This document shows, piece by piece, positions 1 to 9,365 of a DNA stretch of 55,567 bases (the stretch's first letter is position 1; each line of letters opens with the position of its first letter). The stretch covers positions 1 to 55,567 of the forward strand of contig CACLRF010000005.1 of NCBI GenBank assembly GCA_902609235.1, read 5' to 3'. The notes beneath the pieces are model-generated. The model was given only the letters and a program-made list of their open reading frames with translations, did no database searches and had not been told where the DNA came from. Both the position numbers and the translations under genes were made by a program. Source of the DNA: an uncultured Pelagibacteraceae bacterium. Its GTDB lineage: Bacteria; Pseudomonadota; Alphaproteobacteria; Pelagibacterales; Pelagibacteraceae.

Positions 1-343
1 ATGGATCGTACTCACTTTCAGATCTTTTTGTAAAACCTGATAAACCATCACCCTGTCGTAAAGTTCTAATTTTATCTTTTCTTCCAGTTAAAATTTTATG
101 AGGGTAAGATTGATGACCAACATCCCATATTAATTTATCATTTGGTGTGTCAAAAACATAATGAAGTGCGACTGTCAATTCAACAACTCCCAAACCAGCA
201 CCAAGGTGACCTCCTGTTTCTGAAACAGCACTTATCATTTCCTCTCTCACCTCATCTGCTACTTTTTGTAAATTATCTTCAGAAACTTTTCTTAAATCAG
301 ATGGAAAGTTGATATCATTTAAAAATTGATAATTTTTTTTCAT
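1..343 (-). CDS. dxs: 1-deoxy-D-xylulose-5-phosphate synthase, N-terminal fragment
   Basis: DXS condenses pyruvate and glyceraldehyde 3-phosphate to DXP, the first step of the MEP isoprenoid pathway; it is a cytosolic thiamine-diphosphate enzyme. The window edge cuts the gene. Only about 114 N-terminal residues of a protein that is normally about 620-640 residues long are present. The visible part holds the family signatures GGHLGAGLG (residues 44-52), [16 protein letters not shown] (73-88) and SESEYD (108-113). The ATG at 343-341 overlaps the ispA stop as ATGA, so the two are translationally coupled and probably share a transcript with xseB. Identity is certain; completeness cannot be judged. 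Confidence 0.95.
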   Translation of the reverse strand, partial: MKKNYQFLNDINFPSDLRKVSEDNLQKVADEVREEMISAVSETGGHLGAGLGVVELTVALHYVFDTPNDKLIWDVGHQSYPHKILTGRKDKIRTLRQGDGLSGFTKRSESEYDP

Positions 344-1212
344 TTTTTTCTATTCAATATATAATCCAATGTTTCATTTATTTTTTCTGATTTTGGACCG
401 TATTTTCTTAAATTCTTATTAATATCTTTTATTATCTTATCACAATACTTAATTGAGTCATCATAGCCTATTAAATTTATGATTGTTGCCTTACCTTTTT
501 TTTGATCTTTTCCTGTTTTTTTCCCAGCTTCTTTAGATTTGCTTTTCAAATCAATTAAATCATCAGCTATTTGGAATAAAAGACCAATTTTTGATCCAAC
601 ATTTTCAAAAAATTTAATTTCTTGGATAGTTTTGTTCTTAATTATTGCTGGAGCTGCAGAACAAAAACTAAATAACATTCCTGTTTTCTTTATTTCCATT
701 TCTAATATTTTATTCCTTGATATTTTCTTTTTCTCATAGCTCAAATCTAAATATTGTCCACCAGCTATTCCTAAATGACCTGAACATTCTGATAATTTTT
801 TGATTAAGTTAATTTTTATCTTTTCATTTAATTTAAATTTAGGACTTGATAAAATTTCAAAAGCTAAAGTTAGTAATGAATTTCCAGCTAGAACTGCTGT
901 AGACTCACCAAATTTAATATGAGTTGAAGGTTTTCCTCTTCTTATATCATCATCATCCATGCAGGGTAAATCGTCATGAATAAGTGAATAGGCATGAATA
1001 CATTCAACAGCTGACCCAACTATTATCAAAGTTTTATAATCAATTGAAAATAATGAACCCAAGTCAATTAAGATTTTAGATCTTATTTTTTTTCCACCTG
1101 GAAATAAACCATACCTCATAGGTGACATTAGCTGAGAATATTTCTGTGAATTAATATATTTTTTAAGAAATATATTTGTGTCCTTAGCTATTTTATTAAG
1201 CTGTTTTTTCAT
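340..1212 (-). CDS. ispA: Polyprenyl (farnesyl/geranylgeranyl) diphosphate synthase
   Basis: A trans-isoprenyl diphosphate synthase that chains IPP onto allylic diphosphates to give C15 or C20 products for quinone and undecaprenyl synthesis. The first aspartate-rich motif [10 protein letters not shown] lies at residues 80-89 and the second, DDLID, at 217-221; both bind Mg2+-diphosphate. The 290-residue length fits bacterial IspA (about 295). It sits between dxs (4-base overlap) and xseB (17-base overlap), the standard proteobacterial xseB-ispA-dxs operon. Chain length (FPP or GGPP) cannot be fixed by eye. Confidence 0.93.
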   Translation of the reverse strand: MKKQLNKIAKDTNIFLKKYINSQKYSQLMSPMRYGLFPGGKKIRSKILIDLGSLFSIDYKTLIIVGSAVECIHAYSLIHDDLPCMDDDDIRRGKPSTHIKFGESTAVLAGNSLLTLAFEILSSPKFKLNEKIKINLIKKLSECSGHLGIAGGQYLDLSYEKKKISRNKILEMEIKKTGMLFSFCSAAPAIIKNKTIQEIKFFENVGSKIGLLFQIADDLIDLKSKSKEAGKKTGKDQKKGKATIINLIGYDDSIKYCDKIIKDINKNLRKYGPKSEKINETLDYILNRKK

Positions 1213-1444
1213 TTTTTTTAGTTATCTCTTTAATTTTTTTATTTGTATCTTCTCCAATAGATTTAAAATTTTTATGAAATTTCTTTTCAATAATATTATT
1301 TAATTTTAAAAGTTCTTGATAACTATCAACTGAATTGTTTAAATCGTTATCCCTCTCTAGAGACTCTATAATCTTATTTGCTTTTTCTGTAAGCTCCTCA
1401 ACTGAGTACTGATCATATTCAAGTGGTAATATTTTATCTTTCAT
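1196..1444 (-). CDS. xseB: Exodeoxyribonuclease VII small subunit
   Basis: A small helical subunit (82 residues) of exonuclease VII, which partners XseA in degrading single-stranded DNA from both ends. The sequence is a charged helical hairpin with the family pattern YSVEELTEKANKIIESLE (residues 13-30). It is first in the xseB-ispA-dxs operon, and its 3' end overlaps ispA by 17 bases. Its ATG (1444) is only 20 bases from the ATG of the divergent tsaC gene, so the 5' leader must be very short. The large subunit XseA is not in the window. Confidence rests on context plus length. Confidence 0.85.
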   Translation of the reverse strand: MKDKILPLEYDQYSVEELTEKANKIIESLERDNDLNNSVDSYQELLKLNNIIEKKFHKNFKSIGEDTNKKIKEITKKNEKTA

Positions 1445-1464
1445 ATAATAATAATTATTAATAC

Positions 1465-2397
1465 ATGAAATCTATTCAATCAAATATCAAAAAAGCAAAA
1501 AAATATTTAGATAATAATCATTGTATTGCGGTACCGACAGAAACAGTTTATGGACTGGCCGCAAACGCGTACTCGAATATTGCTGTTAAGAAAATATTTG
1601 GTCTTAAAAAAAGACCATTAAACAATCCACTTATTGTCCATTATTATGATATCCAAAGACTTAGGGAGGACTGTAACATCAATGATAATTTAGTAAAACT
1701 TTACAAAAAATTTTCTCCAGGTCCAATAACTTATGTTTTGAAATTAAAAAATAACTCAAAAATATCAAAATTTGTCACCAATAATAAAAAAAGTATTGCT
1801 GTACGTTTTCCTAAACATAAATTGTTTAGAAATTTATTAAAAAATTTAGATTATCCAGTAGCTGCGCCTAGCGCAAACATATCCTCAAGATTAAGTTCAG
1901 TTCAACCATCTGATGTAAAAGAGGAATTTGGTTCAAAAATAAAATATATTCTTAATGGAGGAAAAAGTAAAATTGGAGTTGAGTCCACAATATTAAATCT
2001 TTTAGAAAAACCCTCGCTTTTAAGATATGGAGGTCTAGATACTAAAAAAATTGAAAATGTTTTAAAAAAAAAATTATTAATTAATACAAATTCAAAAAAA
2101 AAAATATCACCTGGTTTATTTCCGTTACATTATTCACCTGGGATACCTTTAAGAGTTAATGTTAAAACACCAAAAAAAGATGAAGCTTATTTGTTAATAA
2201 AAAAAAGAAAATCAAAATTAAATAACTATTATTATTTATCAAAAGCGAAAAATATAGAGGAGGCTGCAAAGAATTTATATTCAACTTTAAGAAAAATTAA
2301 AAACGATGGTTTTAAAAAAATTGCAGTAGAGACAATACCAAACAAAGGTCTTGGCAAAACAATTAACGATAGATTAAAGAGAGCCTCTAAATATTAA
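1465..2397 (+). CDS. tsaC: L-threonylcarbamoyladenylate synthase (Sua5/YrdC type)
   Basis: Makes threonylcarbamoyl-AMP from threonine, bicarbonate and ATP, the first step of the t6A37 modification of ANN-decoding tRNAs. The YrdC domain covers about residues 5-190: PTETVYGL at 24-31, KKRP at 48-51, SAN at 136-138 and EST at 173-175 line the substrate cavity. The 310-residue length and the segment after SPGLFPLHYSP show the longer Sua5 architecture with a C-terminal Sua5 domain rather than the short TsaC form. It is divergent from xseB, and its TAA shares one base with the ATG of the next gene (2397), so it is probably cotranscribed with the ABC exporter. Confidence 0.9.
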   Translation: MKSIQSNIKKAKKYLDNNHCIAVPTETVYGLAANAYSNIAVKKIFGLKKRPLNNPLIVHYYDIQRLREDCNINDNLVKLYKKFSPGPITYVLKLKNNSKISKFVTNNKKSIAVRFPKHKLFRNLLKNLDYPVAAPSANISSRLSSVQPSDVKEEFGSKIKYILNGGKSKIGVESTILNLLEKPSLLRYGGLDTKKIENVLKKKLLINTNSKKKISPGLFPLHYSPGIPLRVNVKTPKKDEAYLLIKKRKSKLNNYYYLSKAKNIEEAAKNLYSTLRKIKNDGFKKIAVETIPNKGLGKTINDRLKRASKY

Positions 2398-3119
2398 TGA
2401 CAAATTCTATTGAAGTAATTAACCTATCAAAAAAATATAAAGATAAAGAAGCGGTAGCTAATATAAATTTTAAAATTAATGAAAATGAAATGGTTGGTCT
2501 ATTAGGACCCAATGGATGTGGAAAAACTACAACTATTGGAATGATTTTAGGATTATTAAAACCAAGTAGTGGTGAGGTTTTAATCAACGGAAAGAATATC
2601 GAAAAAAATAAAATCTCGCTTCTTCATAAAATGAATTTTATTTCACCCTATATTGAATTGCCTAAAAAACTTAAAGTTAAACAAAATTTAGTTGTTTATG
2701 GAAAATTATATAACATTCAAAATTTAGATGACCGAATAGATCACCTTGCAAATAAACTTAGATTAAAAGACCTTTTAAACAAAATTACTGGAGAACTTTC
2801 TTCTGGACAAAAAAATAGGGTAAGTCTTGCTAAAGCTTTAATAAATAATCCAACAGTGCTTTTGCTAGATGAGCCCACTGCCTCATTAGATCCTGAAACT
2901 GGTGATTTTGTAAGATCGTTTTTAGAAGATTACAAAAAGGAAAAAAAAATATCTGTTTTGCTTGCCTCTCATAATATGGAGGAAGTAAAAAGATTATGTA
3001 GTTCTGTTTTAATGATGAAAGAAGGTTTAATAGTTGATAGAGGAACTCCTGAAGAGTTAATAACGAAATATGGAAGAAGAAATTTAGAGGAAGTATTTTT
3101 AGAAATTGCGAGAAAATAA
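2397..3119 (+). CDS. ABC transporter ATP-binding protein (ABC-2 type exporter)
   Basis: The nucleotide-binding subunit of an ABC-2 exporter; the partner permease starts 3 bases downstream. Walker A GPNGCGKTT lies at residues 37-45, the signature LSSGQ at 134-138, Walker B VLLLDEP at 154-160 and the switch histidine at 192. The usual Q-loop glutamine is not obvious: the segment reads ISPYIELP (82-89), a pattern I recall from a subfamily of alphaproteobacterial ABC-2 ATPases, not damage. The substrate is unknown; candidates include a lipid, polysaccharide or drug. Confidence 0.9.
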   Translation: MTNSIEVINLSKKYKDKEAVANINFKINENEMVGLLGPNGCGKTTTIGMILGLLKPSSGEVLINGKNIEKNKISLLHKMNFISPYIELPKKLKVKQNLVVYGKLYNIQNLDDRIDHLANKLRLKDLLNKITGELSSGQKNRVSLAKALINNPTVLLLDEPTASLDPETGDFVRSFLEDYKKEKKISVLLASHNMEEVKRLCSSVLMMKEGLIVDRGTPEELITKYGRRNLEEVFLEIARK

Positions 3120-3121
3120 AA

Positions 3122-3913
3122 ATGAATTTAATTAGAATTTACGGCCTTTTTTTAAGACACTTTTATTTAATTACTAGATCATTTCCAAGAATATTAGATT
3201 TAATTTATTGGCCTTCAATTCAAATTACTCTTTGGGGATTTATTTCTAATTTTTTTGCAGCTCATAGCTCTTATTACAGTGGTGCAGTAGGAGTTATTCT
3301 TTCATGTGCAATTCTCTATGATTTTTTATTTAGAACCAGTATTGGCTTTAATATGTTATTTTTGGAGGAAATTTGGAGTAGAAATTTTACAAACCTATTT
3401 ATTGCACCGATGAAAATTAGTGAGATAATTATCTCTCTAGTTTTTACTGCTTTAATAAGAGCATTAATTGGTTTAATCCCAGCTATACTATTAACTTCTC
3501 CATTGTTTGGCATATCTTTGCTAAAACTTGGTCTTCCTTTAGCATTTCTTTTCTTAAGTCTATATTTATTTGGAATTACACTTGGTCTATTTGTTTCAGC
3601 AGGATTGTTAAGATTTGGACCATCTTTTGAGAATATTGCATGGTCAACCATGTTTTTATTAGCACCTTTCGGATGTATTTATTATCCAGTTGAAACACTA
3701 CCAGAAATTTTCCAATCAATCGCTTTCGCACTTCCATTGGTTTATATTTTTGAGGAGACTAGAAATATCCTGGTCAATGAAATGGTAAATTATGAAAATA
3801 TCATTAATGCAATCTATCTGAATGGTTTTTATTTAATTTTGTCAATATTAGTATTTTATTACTCTTTCGAAAAAGCAAGAGATAAAGGAACTTTAATAAA
3901 TATGGGTGAATAA
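3122..3913 (+). CDS. ABC-2 type transporter permease
   Basis: A 263-residue integral membrane protein with about six hydrophobic segments, the usual size and layout of ABC-2 membrane domains (NodJ/DrrB-like). It forms a unit with the preceding ATPase (2-base spacing) and would work as a dimer in the inner membrane. It ends at 3913, two bases before the 3' end of the convergent tRNA-Arg gene, leaving no room for a dedicated terminator. The substrate is not evident from sequence or neighbours. Confidence 0.85.
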   Translation: MNLIRIYGLFLRHFYLITRSFPRILDLIYWPSIQITLWGFISNFFAAHSSYYSGAVGVILSCAILYDFLFRTSIGFNMLFLEEIWSRNFTNLFIAPMKISEIIISLVFTALIRALIGLIPAILLTSPLFGISLLKLGLPLAFLFLSLYLFGITLGLFVSAGLLRFGPSFENIAWSTMFLLAPFGCIYYPVETLPEIFQSIAFALPLVYIFEETRNILVNEMVNYENIINAIYLNGFYLILSILVFYYSFEKARDKGTLINMGE

Positions 3914-3915
3914 AT

Positions 3916-3992
3916 TGGTGCGCCTGCTAGGAGTCGAACCCAGAACCTCCTGATCCGAAGTCAGGCGCTCTATCCAGTTGAGCTACAAGCGC
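3916..3992 (-). tRNA. tRNA-Arg (anticodon TCG)
   Basis: The 77-nt cloverleaf reads on the minus strand from 3992. The acceptor stem GCGCTTG pairs with CAGGCGC, the discriminator is A, and the CCA is encoded (3916-3918). The anticodon arm is CCTGA/TCAGG with loop CTTCGGA, giving anticodon TCG, which reads CGA and probably CGN codons. The T-loop is GGTTCGACTCC. It lies between the ABC permease (2-base gap) and the divergent pseudouridine synthase (23-base gap). A TATAAT box on the minus strand (4011-4006) could be its -10. Confidence 0.97.
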
Positions 3993-4015
3993 ATATAGTA
4001 TTAATATTATATTTT

Positions 4016-4996
4016 ATGGAAAAAAACATTAATTTTATTGTCAAAGAGGATGAGAAGAATTTAAGGGTTGATGTTTTAATTAACAAAAGAGAGGAATTTA
4101 TTAGTAGAACTAGAATTAAAAATTTAATTTTAAAAGAAAAGTTAACACTAAATAATGAAACAATTAAAAGTCCGTCAAAAAAAGTCTCAATTGGTGATAA
4201 TATAAATCTTAAGATTCCAGAGCCTGAAATAGCATCCCTTAAACCCTACGAATTTAAATTAGAAATAATATACGAAGATAATGATCTATTAGTAATAAAT
4301 AAACCTTCCGGAATAATCATGCATCCAGGGGCTGGAAATTATGATAAAACAATTGTTAATGCATTGATGCATTATGATAAGAATTCTTTATCAAATATAG
4401 GTGATGAATTAAGACCTGGTATTGTTCATAGAATTGATAAAAACACTTCCGGTTTAGTCGTAATTGCAAAAAACAATGAAACTCATGAAAATTTATCAAA
4501 ACAATTTAGTGATCATACAATTGTAAGAGAGTACCAACTTTTAATATGGGGAAAATTAAGACCATCTTCAGGAAGGATTGAAACATTTATAACGCGTAGT
4601 TCAAAAAATAGACAACTTATGGAGGTTAGCATTTCTAAAGGCAAGAAAGCTATAACAAATTATAAAACAGTTGAAATTTTTGAAAATCAAAAAACACCGA
4701 CTTTAAGTTTAGTTGAATGTAAATTAGAAACTGGAAGAACACATCAGATAAGAGTTCATATGAATTATAAAGGTAATAGTCTAGTTGGAGATGATAAATA
4801 TAAAAAAAAATATAAAAAATTAAAAAATATTGATTTAGATATCCAAAATTCAATTACTAAATTAAATAGACAATTCCTGCATGCAAAAACTTTAGGATTT
4901 AAACATCCACGTACTAAGAAAGAGATGATTTTTTCCTCACTTTTGCCACAAGATCTAGATAATATTCTAAAAATGCTTAGAAACATTGAAGAATAA
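4016..4996 (+). CDS. rluD: RluC/RluD-family 23S rRNA pseudouridine synthase
   Basis: Converts uridines of 23S rRNA to pseudouridine. An S4 RNA-binding domain occupies about residues 17-75. The RluA-type catalytic domain follows, with HRIDKNTSGL at 138-147; Asp141 is the nucleophile. The conserved RTHQIR motif is at 241-246. The 326-residue length and the S4 domain fit RluD (U1911/1915/1917) or RluC (U955/2504/2580); sequence alone does not decide. It starts 24 bases from the divergent tRNA-Arg and precedes rpoH, an order I recall from other alphaproteobacteria. Confidence 0.88.
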   Translation: MEKNINFIVKEDEKNLRVDVLINKREEFISRTRIKNLILKEKLTLNNETIKSPSKKVSIGDNINLKIPEPEIASLKPYEFKLEIIYEDNDLLVINKPSGIIMHPGAGNYDKTIVNALMHYDKNSLSNIGDELRPGIVHRIDKNTSGLVVIAKNNETHENLSKQFSDHTIVREYQLLIWGKLRPSSGRIETFITRSSKNRQLMEVSISKGKKAITNYKTVEIFENQKTPTLSLVECKLETGRTHQIRVHMNYKGNSLVGDDKYKKKYKKLKNIDLDIQNSITKLNRQFLHAKTLGFKHPRTKKEMIFSSLLPQDLDNILKMLRNIEE

Positions 4997-5012
4997 ATTA
5001 TTGAAAATTGGG

Positions 5013-5018
5013 TATAAT
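5013..5018 (+). promoter_or_regulatory. Putative -10 box ahead of rpoH
   Basis: A perfect TATAAT sits 19 bases before the rpoH ATG in the 41-base gap after rluD. No -35 box lies at ideal spacing: TTGAAG at 4986-4991 is 21 bases away and TTGAAA at 5001-5006 only 6. It may be a weak or extended-type promoter giving rpoH a short leader of about 12 bases. Confidence 0.35.
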
Positions 5019-5037
5019 TAATTAAATAAACACTTCT

Positions 5038-5931
5038 ATGAGCGCTACAATCAGCAATAATTTGCCAATTATTTCTAATGAAGGTGGGCTATCTGCCTAT
5101 TTAGAGCAGATTAAAAAATTTCCGATGTTAGCTGCAGAAGAAGAATATATGCTAGCAAAAAATTGGAAAACTACTGGAAATATTAAGGCTGCAGAAAAAC
5201 TAGTCACTAGTCACTTAAGATTAGTTGCAAAGATTGCTATGGGCTACAAAGGATATGGTTTGCCTATTAATGAAATGATTTCAGAAGGAAACATAGGTCT
5301 AATGCAAGCTGTTAAGAAATTTGAACCAGAAAAAGGTTTTAGATTGGCAACTTATGCAATGTGGTGGATTAAAGCTTCTATTCAAGAATATATTTTAAGA
5401 TCTTGGAGTCTTGTCAAAATTGGAACTACTACCGCTCAAAAAAAATTATTTTTTAATTTAAAGAAAATTAAAAATCAAATTTCTCCAGAAACTGAAGGAG
5501 ATTTAAGAGATGAACACGTTAATCATATAGCTAATAAGCTCGATGTAAGTAAAGAGGAAGTTGTTTCAATGAATAGAAGACTTTCTGGGAAGGAGTTCTC
5601 GCTAAATGCTCGAGTTGGGGAAGATGGCGATGAATGGCAAGATTGGTTGGTTGATAAAGAACTTGATCATGACTTAAAATTTGCTCAGCACGAGGAAATG
5701 GAGCAAAGAAAAGATTTATTAAAAGATTCTATTAAAGTTCTTAACGATAGAGAAAGAGAAATCTTATACTCAAGAAGACTAAATGATGACCCAACTACAC
5801 TAGAAGATTTAAGTAAAAAATATAAAATTAGCAGAGAAAGAATTAGACAAATAGAAAATAAAGCATTTGAAAAACTTCAAAAGCATATGCTTCTATTAGC
5901 TAAATCAAAAAATCTTTTACCCGTAAACTAA
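5038..5931 (+). CDS. rpoH: RNA polymerase sigma-32 (heat-shock) factor
   Basis: An alternative sigma factor directing RNA polymerase to heat-shock promoters. Region 2 lies at about residues 54-125 ([16 protein letters not shown], then [15 protein letters not shown]). The RpoH box [10 protein letters not shown] at 134-143 separates it from housekeeping sigma factors. The region 4.2 helix-turn-helix is at about 257-281 ([17 protein letters not shown]). The 297-residue length is typical. Its TAA (5929-5931) overlaps the stop of the convergent purA (5928-5930), so neither gene has its own terminator. FtsH, encoded at 10424-12331, degrades RpoH in E. coli, so both halves of that control loop are in the window. 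Confidence 0.95.
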   Translation: MSATISNNLPIISNEGGLSAYLEQIKKFPMLAAEEEYMLAKNWKTTGNIKAAEKLVTSHLRLVAKIAMGYKGYGLPINEMISEGNIGLMQAVKKFEPEKGFRLATYAMWWIKASIQEYILRSWSLVKIGTTTAQKKLFFNLKKIKNQISPETEGDLRDEHVNHIANKLDVSKEEVVSMNRRLSGKEFSLNARVGEDGDEWQDWLVDKELDHDLKFAQHEEMEQRKDLLKDSIKVLNDREREILYSRRLNDDPTTLEDLSKKYKISRERIRQIENKAFEKLQKHMLLLAKSKNLLPVN

Positions 5932-7220
5932 ACTTCAAAAGGGTTTTCAATTAAAATAGTATCATCTCTTTCTGGACTAGTTGAGATACTTGATATTTTT
6001 GCACCAATGAAATCTTCAACAGCAAGAATATATTTTTTTGCATTTTTAGGTAATGAGTCTATATTTTTAACTCCACTTGTAGAAACTTTCCAACCTGGAA
6101 AAGTTTCATAAATTGGTTTTATTTTTATCTGGTCTTCCACAGCGGCAGGTAAATAATCTAATTTTTTGCCATCAAGATCATAAGCAACACACATTTTAAT
6201 TTCATCTAATTCATCAAGTACATCTAATTTTGTTAAAGCGATACCATCAATCCCTGAAACTTTAATAGTTTGCCTCACTAAAACACCATCAAACCATCCA
6301 CATCTTCTTTTTCTACTTGTAACAGTTCCAAATTCTTTTCCACGTGTTCCTAAAAGTTCACCAATATCATCTGTTAACTCCGAAGGAAAAGGACCCTCTC
6401 CAACTCTTGTTGTATAAGCTTTTGTAATGCCTAGAACATAATTTATCGAATTAGGGCCACAACCTGTTCCTGTTGCTGCAGTTGAGGCAACTGTATTAGA
6501 CGAGGTTACAAAAGGATAAGTTCCATGATCTACATCAAGCAAAATACCTTGTGCGCCTTCAAATAAAATTTTCTTTTTTTGCTTTTTAAATTGATCAATT
6601 TTTAGCCAAACTGGCTTAGAAAATTCTAATATTTTAGGTGCTATTTTAAGCAAATCAGATTTAAGCTGGTCTTTTTCAAAAATTTTTTTTCCAAGACCTT
6701 TTCTAATCGCATTATGATGAGCTAAAACAGTGTCGAGTCTTTGATCTAAATTTTTTTCAGATCTTAGATCCATTACTCTTATAGATCTTCTTCCAACTTT
6801 ATCTTCATATGCTGGTCCAATTCCACGTCTTGTAGTTCCTATTTTACTTTTTCCTGCTGCATCCTCTCTAATCTCATCCATTTCTCTATGAAAAGGCAAA
6901 ATTAAATTTGCAGACTCTGAAATAATAAAATTATCTACATTTACTTCTATGCCTTTAGATTTTATTTCGTCTATTTCCTCTAATAAAGCCCATGGATCTA
7001 CTACAACTCCATTGCCAATTATTGATATTTTTCCTTTTCTAACTATTCCAGATGGCAGCAATCTCAATTTATATGTAACACCATCAATCACTAAAGTATG
7101 GCCGGCATTGTGACCTCCTTGGAATCTTATTACCACATCAGCCTGTTCAGATAACCAATCAACAATTTTTCCTTTACCTTCGTCACCCCATTGAGATCCA
7201 ACAACGACTATATTTTTCAT
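5928..7220 (-). CDS. purA: Adenylosuccinate synthetase
   Basis: GTP-dependent joining of IMP and aspartate to adenylosuccinate, the committed step to AMP. The N-terminal P-loop GDEGKGK is at residues 12-18, with catalytic Asp13. GHNAGH is at 36-41, with catalytic His41. [15 protein letters not shown] and [21 protein letters not shown] follow in the expected order. The 430-residue length is standard. The ATG shares one base with the TAA of the upstream thiD (7220), indicating coupling. The 3' end overlaps rpoH by four bases in convergent orientation. Confidence 0.97.
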   Translation of the reverse strand: MKNIVVVGSQWGDEGKGKIVDWLSEQADVVIRFQGGHNAGHTLVIDGVTYKLRLLPSGIVRKGKISIIGNGVVVDPWALLEEIDEIKSKGIEVNVDNFIISESANLILPFHREMDEIREDAAGKSKIGTTRRGIGPAYEDKVGRRSIRVMDLRSEKNLDQRLDTVLAHHNAIRKGLGKKIFEKDQLKSDLLKIAPKILEFSKPVWLKIDQFKKQKKKILFEGAQGILLDVDHGTYPFVTSSNTVASTAATGTGCGPNSINYVLGITKAYTTRVGEGPFPSELTDDIGELLGTRGKEFGTVTSRKRRCGWFDGVLVRQTIKVSGIDGIALTKLDVLDELDEIKMCVAYDLDGKKLDYLPAAVEDQIKIKPIYETFPGWKVSTSGVKNIDSLPKNAKKYILAVEDFIGAKISSISTSPERDDTILIENPFEV

Positions 7221-8032
7221 TATTTAAATTTTCTGTTTACTTTTAAAGAAGTGAGATGGTTAATTGGGCCATGACCTTTTCCATATTTAGGGTTTGATTT
7301 AATTGCAGAATTTACATACTTAATTCCAAGCTCACAAGATTTCTTTACTGTTTTTCCACATGATAAAAAAGTTGTTACTGAGGTAGATAAAGTACAACCT
7401 GTACCATGGGTATTCTTTGTTTTGTGACGGTAGCTTTTAAAGATCTTTATATCTTTTGCGTTTATTAAAATATCTATTACATTTGTATGTTTTAAATGGC
7501 CACCTTTTATAAGTACATTTTTAGCTCCTAATCCTATGAGTTTATTGGCAGCAAAAATCATATCCTCTTTTGTTATAATTTTTGTTTTAGTCAAAATTTC
7601 TGCCTCGGGGATATTCGGAGTAATTAGTGATACTTTTCTAATTAGTTTCAATTTTAGCAATTGAATAGCTTTACTATCTATCAGTTTAGCCCCTCCTTTA
7701 GCAACCATCACTGGATCTAGTACAATTTTTTTAACTTTAATTACATTCAAAGCTTTTAGTACCATTCTAATAACCTCTGAGGAATGCAACATACCAATTT
7801 TTATTGCATCGGGCCTTATATCTTTACAACTATAAATAATTTGATTAAAAATTTCTTTAGGATTAATTCCAACAATTGATTTTACACCTGTTGTATTTTG
7901 TGATGTAACTGCAGTAATTGCTGTCATTGCATAAGAACCTAGAGCAGTAACAGTTTTTATATCAGCTTGAATACCTGCTCCACCAGATGAGTCAGATCCT
8001 GCAATAATTAAAATTTTAGAATTAGGTCTCAA
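7220..8032 (-). CDS. thiD: Hydroxymethylpyrimidine / phosphomethylpyrimidine kinase
   Basis: Phosphorylates HMP and then HMP-phosphate to HMP-diphosphate for thiamine assembly. A ribokinase-fold enzyme of 270 residues, with [13 protein letters not shown] (12-24) at the substrate site, DPVMVAKGG (106-114), and THGTGC (208-213) with the anion hole and Cys213. The start is TTG (8032), two bases after the glmM stop. Together with thiE (26957-27571) it makes a partial thiamine pathway. Published work shows SAR11 lacks thiC and needs exogenous HMP, which fits retention of a salvage kinase; absence of thiC cannot be judged from this window. Confidence 0.93.
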   Translation of the reverse strand: MRPNSKILIIAGSDSSGGAGIQADIKTVTALGSYAMTAITAVTSQNTTGVKSIVGINPKEIFNQIIYSCKDIRPDAIKIGMLHSSEVIRMVLKALNVIKVKKIVLDPVMVAKGGAKLIDSKAIQLLKLKLIRKVSLITPNIPEAEILTKTKIITKEDMIFAANKLIGLGAKNVLIKGGHLKHTNVIDILINAKDIKIFKSYRHKTKNTHGTGCTLSTSVTTFLSCGKTVKKSCELGIKYVNSAIKSNPKYGKGHGPINHLTSLKVNRKFK

Positions 8033-8033
8033 T

Positions 8034-9365
8034 TTATTTAATTTTTTTAGTAATCATGTTCACGCATTTATATAAAAGAGGTTTGTTTTCACTTTCTCCC
8101 ATTACTCTTATTTTAGATTCTGTTCCTGATTTTCTTACTAAAATTCTTCCTTTACCTTTAATTAATTTATTTGCTTTTGTTATAATTTTTTTTATATCTG
8201 GTTTTTTAATAATATTTTTATCTTTTACTTCGATATTTTTTAATAGCTGAGGTGTTTTCTTAAATTTTTCAAAAAATTCACTTGATTTTTTTCCTTTTCT
8301 TAAAGCAAAAAGAGCTTCTAAAGCTACTAGCAAACCATCTCCTGTAGTTGCAAATTTACCTAAAATAATATGTCCGGATTGTTCACCACCTAAATTAAAA
8401 TTATATTTTTGCATTTTTTCTTTCACATATCTATCTCCAACATTTGCCCTTAAAAATTTAATTCCGTTTGATTTAAAATATTTTTCTAAACCATAATTTG
8501 ACATTAATGTTCCAACAACTCCCCCTTTTAACATTTTTTTATTTTTCCATCTTGTTGCCAAAGCAGCTATAATTTGATCTCCATCTATTATATTGCTTTT
8601 TTCATCACACATTATAATCCTGTCAGCATCTCCATCTAAAGATATTCCAATATGTGCTTTATATTTTTTTACAGCAGATCTAATTTTTCTTGGAAAAGTT
8701 GATCCACATTTTTTATTAATATTTAAACCATTTGGCTTAACGCCTATTGGTATGACTTTAGCTCCTAATGATTTCAATAATTCAGGACCTGCCTTATAAC
8801 CAGCACCATTTGCACAATCGATTACTATTCTTAATCCTCTTAAATTGAACTCTTTTGTGAAATTTTTTTTTAATATTTTAATATATTTTTTAGTACCTGT
8901 TTCTAATCTTTTAACTCTTCCTAATTTTTCAGAATGCGAGAGGTTTTTTGATATATTTTTATCTATAAGTCCCTCAATTTTTTTTTCTATTTTATCTGAT
9001 AATTTCATTCCATCAGGACCAAACAATTTTAAACCATTGTCGAAATGTGGATTGTGGGAGGCGGTGATCATTATGCCCATATTAGCCTTCATTTCTTTTG
9101 TTAGCATAGCCAACCCATTAGTTGGTAAGGGTCCTAAGGTATAAACATGCATACCAGCAGAAGCCAAACCTGAGACAAGAGCTGGTTCAAGTGTATATCC
9201 AGACAATCTCGTATCTTTTGCAATTATTGCCGTTTGTTTTCTTTTTTTTTGAGATTTAAAGTATGTTCCACTAGCAAGTCCAAATTTAAAGAACATATCT
9301 CCATTTATATATTTGCTATTAACTGCTCCTCTTATTCCATCTGTTCCAAAATATTTTTTTGTCAT
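8034..9365 (-). CDS. glmM: Phosphoglucosamine mutase
   Basis: Interconverts glucosamine-6-phosphate and glucosamine-1-phosphate, feeding UDP-GlcNAc for peptidoglycan and LPS. It also makes the GlcN-1-P that a PtmE-like enzyme (48639-49688) would use. The active-site phosphoserine lies in TASHNP (101-106, Ser103), the metal loop DGDADR at 244-249, and the phosphate-binding RKSGTESKIRVM near the C-terminus. The 443-residue length is standard. It is in the usual alphaproteobacterial order ftsH-folP-glmM, and its ATG overlaps the folP stop by one base (9365). Confidence 0.95.
   Translation of the reverse strand: MTKKYFGTDGIRGAVNSKYINGDMFFKFGLASGTYFKSQKKRKQTAIIAKDTRLSGYTLEPALVSGLASAGMHVYTLGPLPTNGLAMLTKEMKANMGIMITASHNPHFDNGLKLFGPDGMKLSDKIEKKIEGLIDKNISKNLSHSEKLGRVKRLETGTKKYIKILKKNFTKEFNLRGLRIVIDCANGAGYKAGPELLKSLGAKVIPIGVKPNGLNINKKCGSTFPRKIRSAVKKYKAHIGISLDGDADRIIMCDEKSNIIDGDQIIAALATRWKNKKMLKGGVVGTLMSNYGLEKYFKSNGIKFLRANVGDRYVKEKMQKYNFNLGGEQSGHIILGKFATTGDGLLVALEALFALRKGKKSSEFFEKFKKTPQLLKNIEVKDKNIIKKPDIKKIITKANKLIKGKGRILVRKSGTESKIRVMGESENKPLLYKCVNMITKKIK

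Noticed and set aside
82..89. ABC ATPase missing Q-loop glutamine as a broken transporter (gene at 2397; values are residue numbers)
   Set aside because: All other motifs are intact and the SPY-type segment recurs in a subfamily of ABC-2 ATPases as I remember it.
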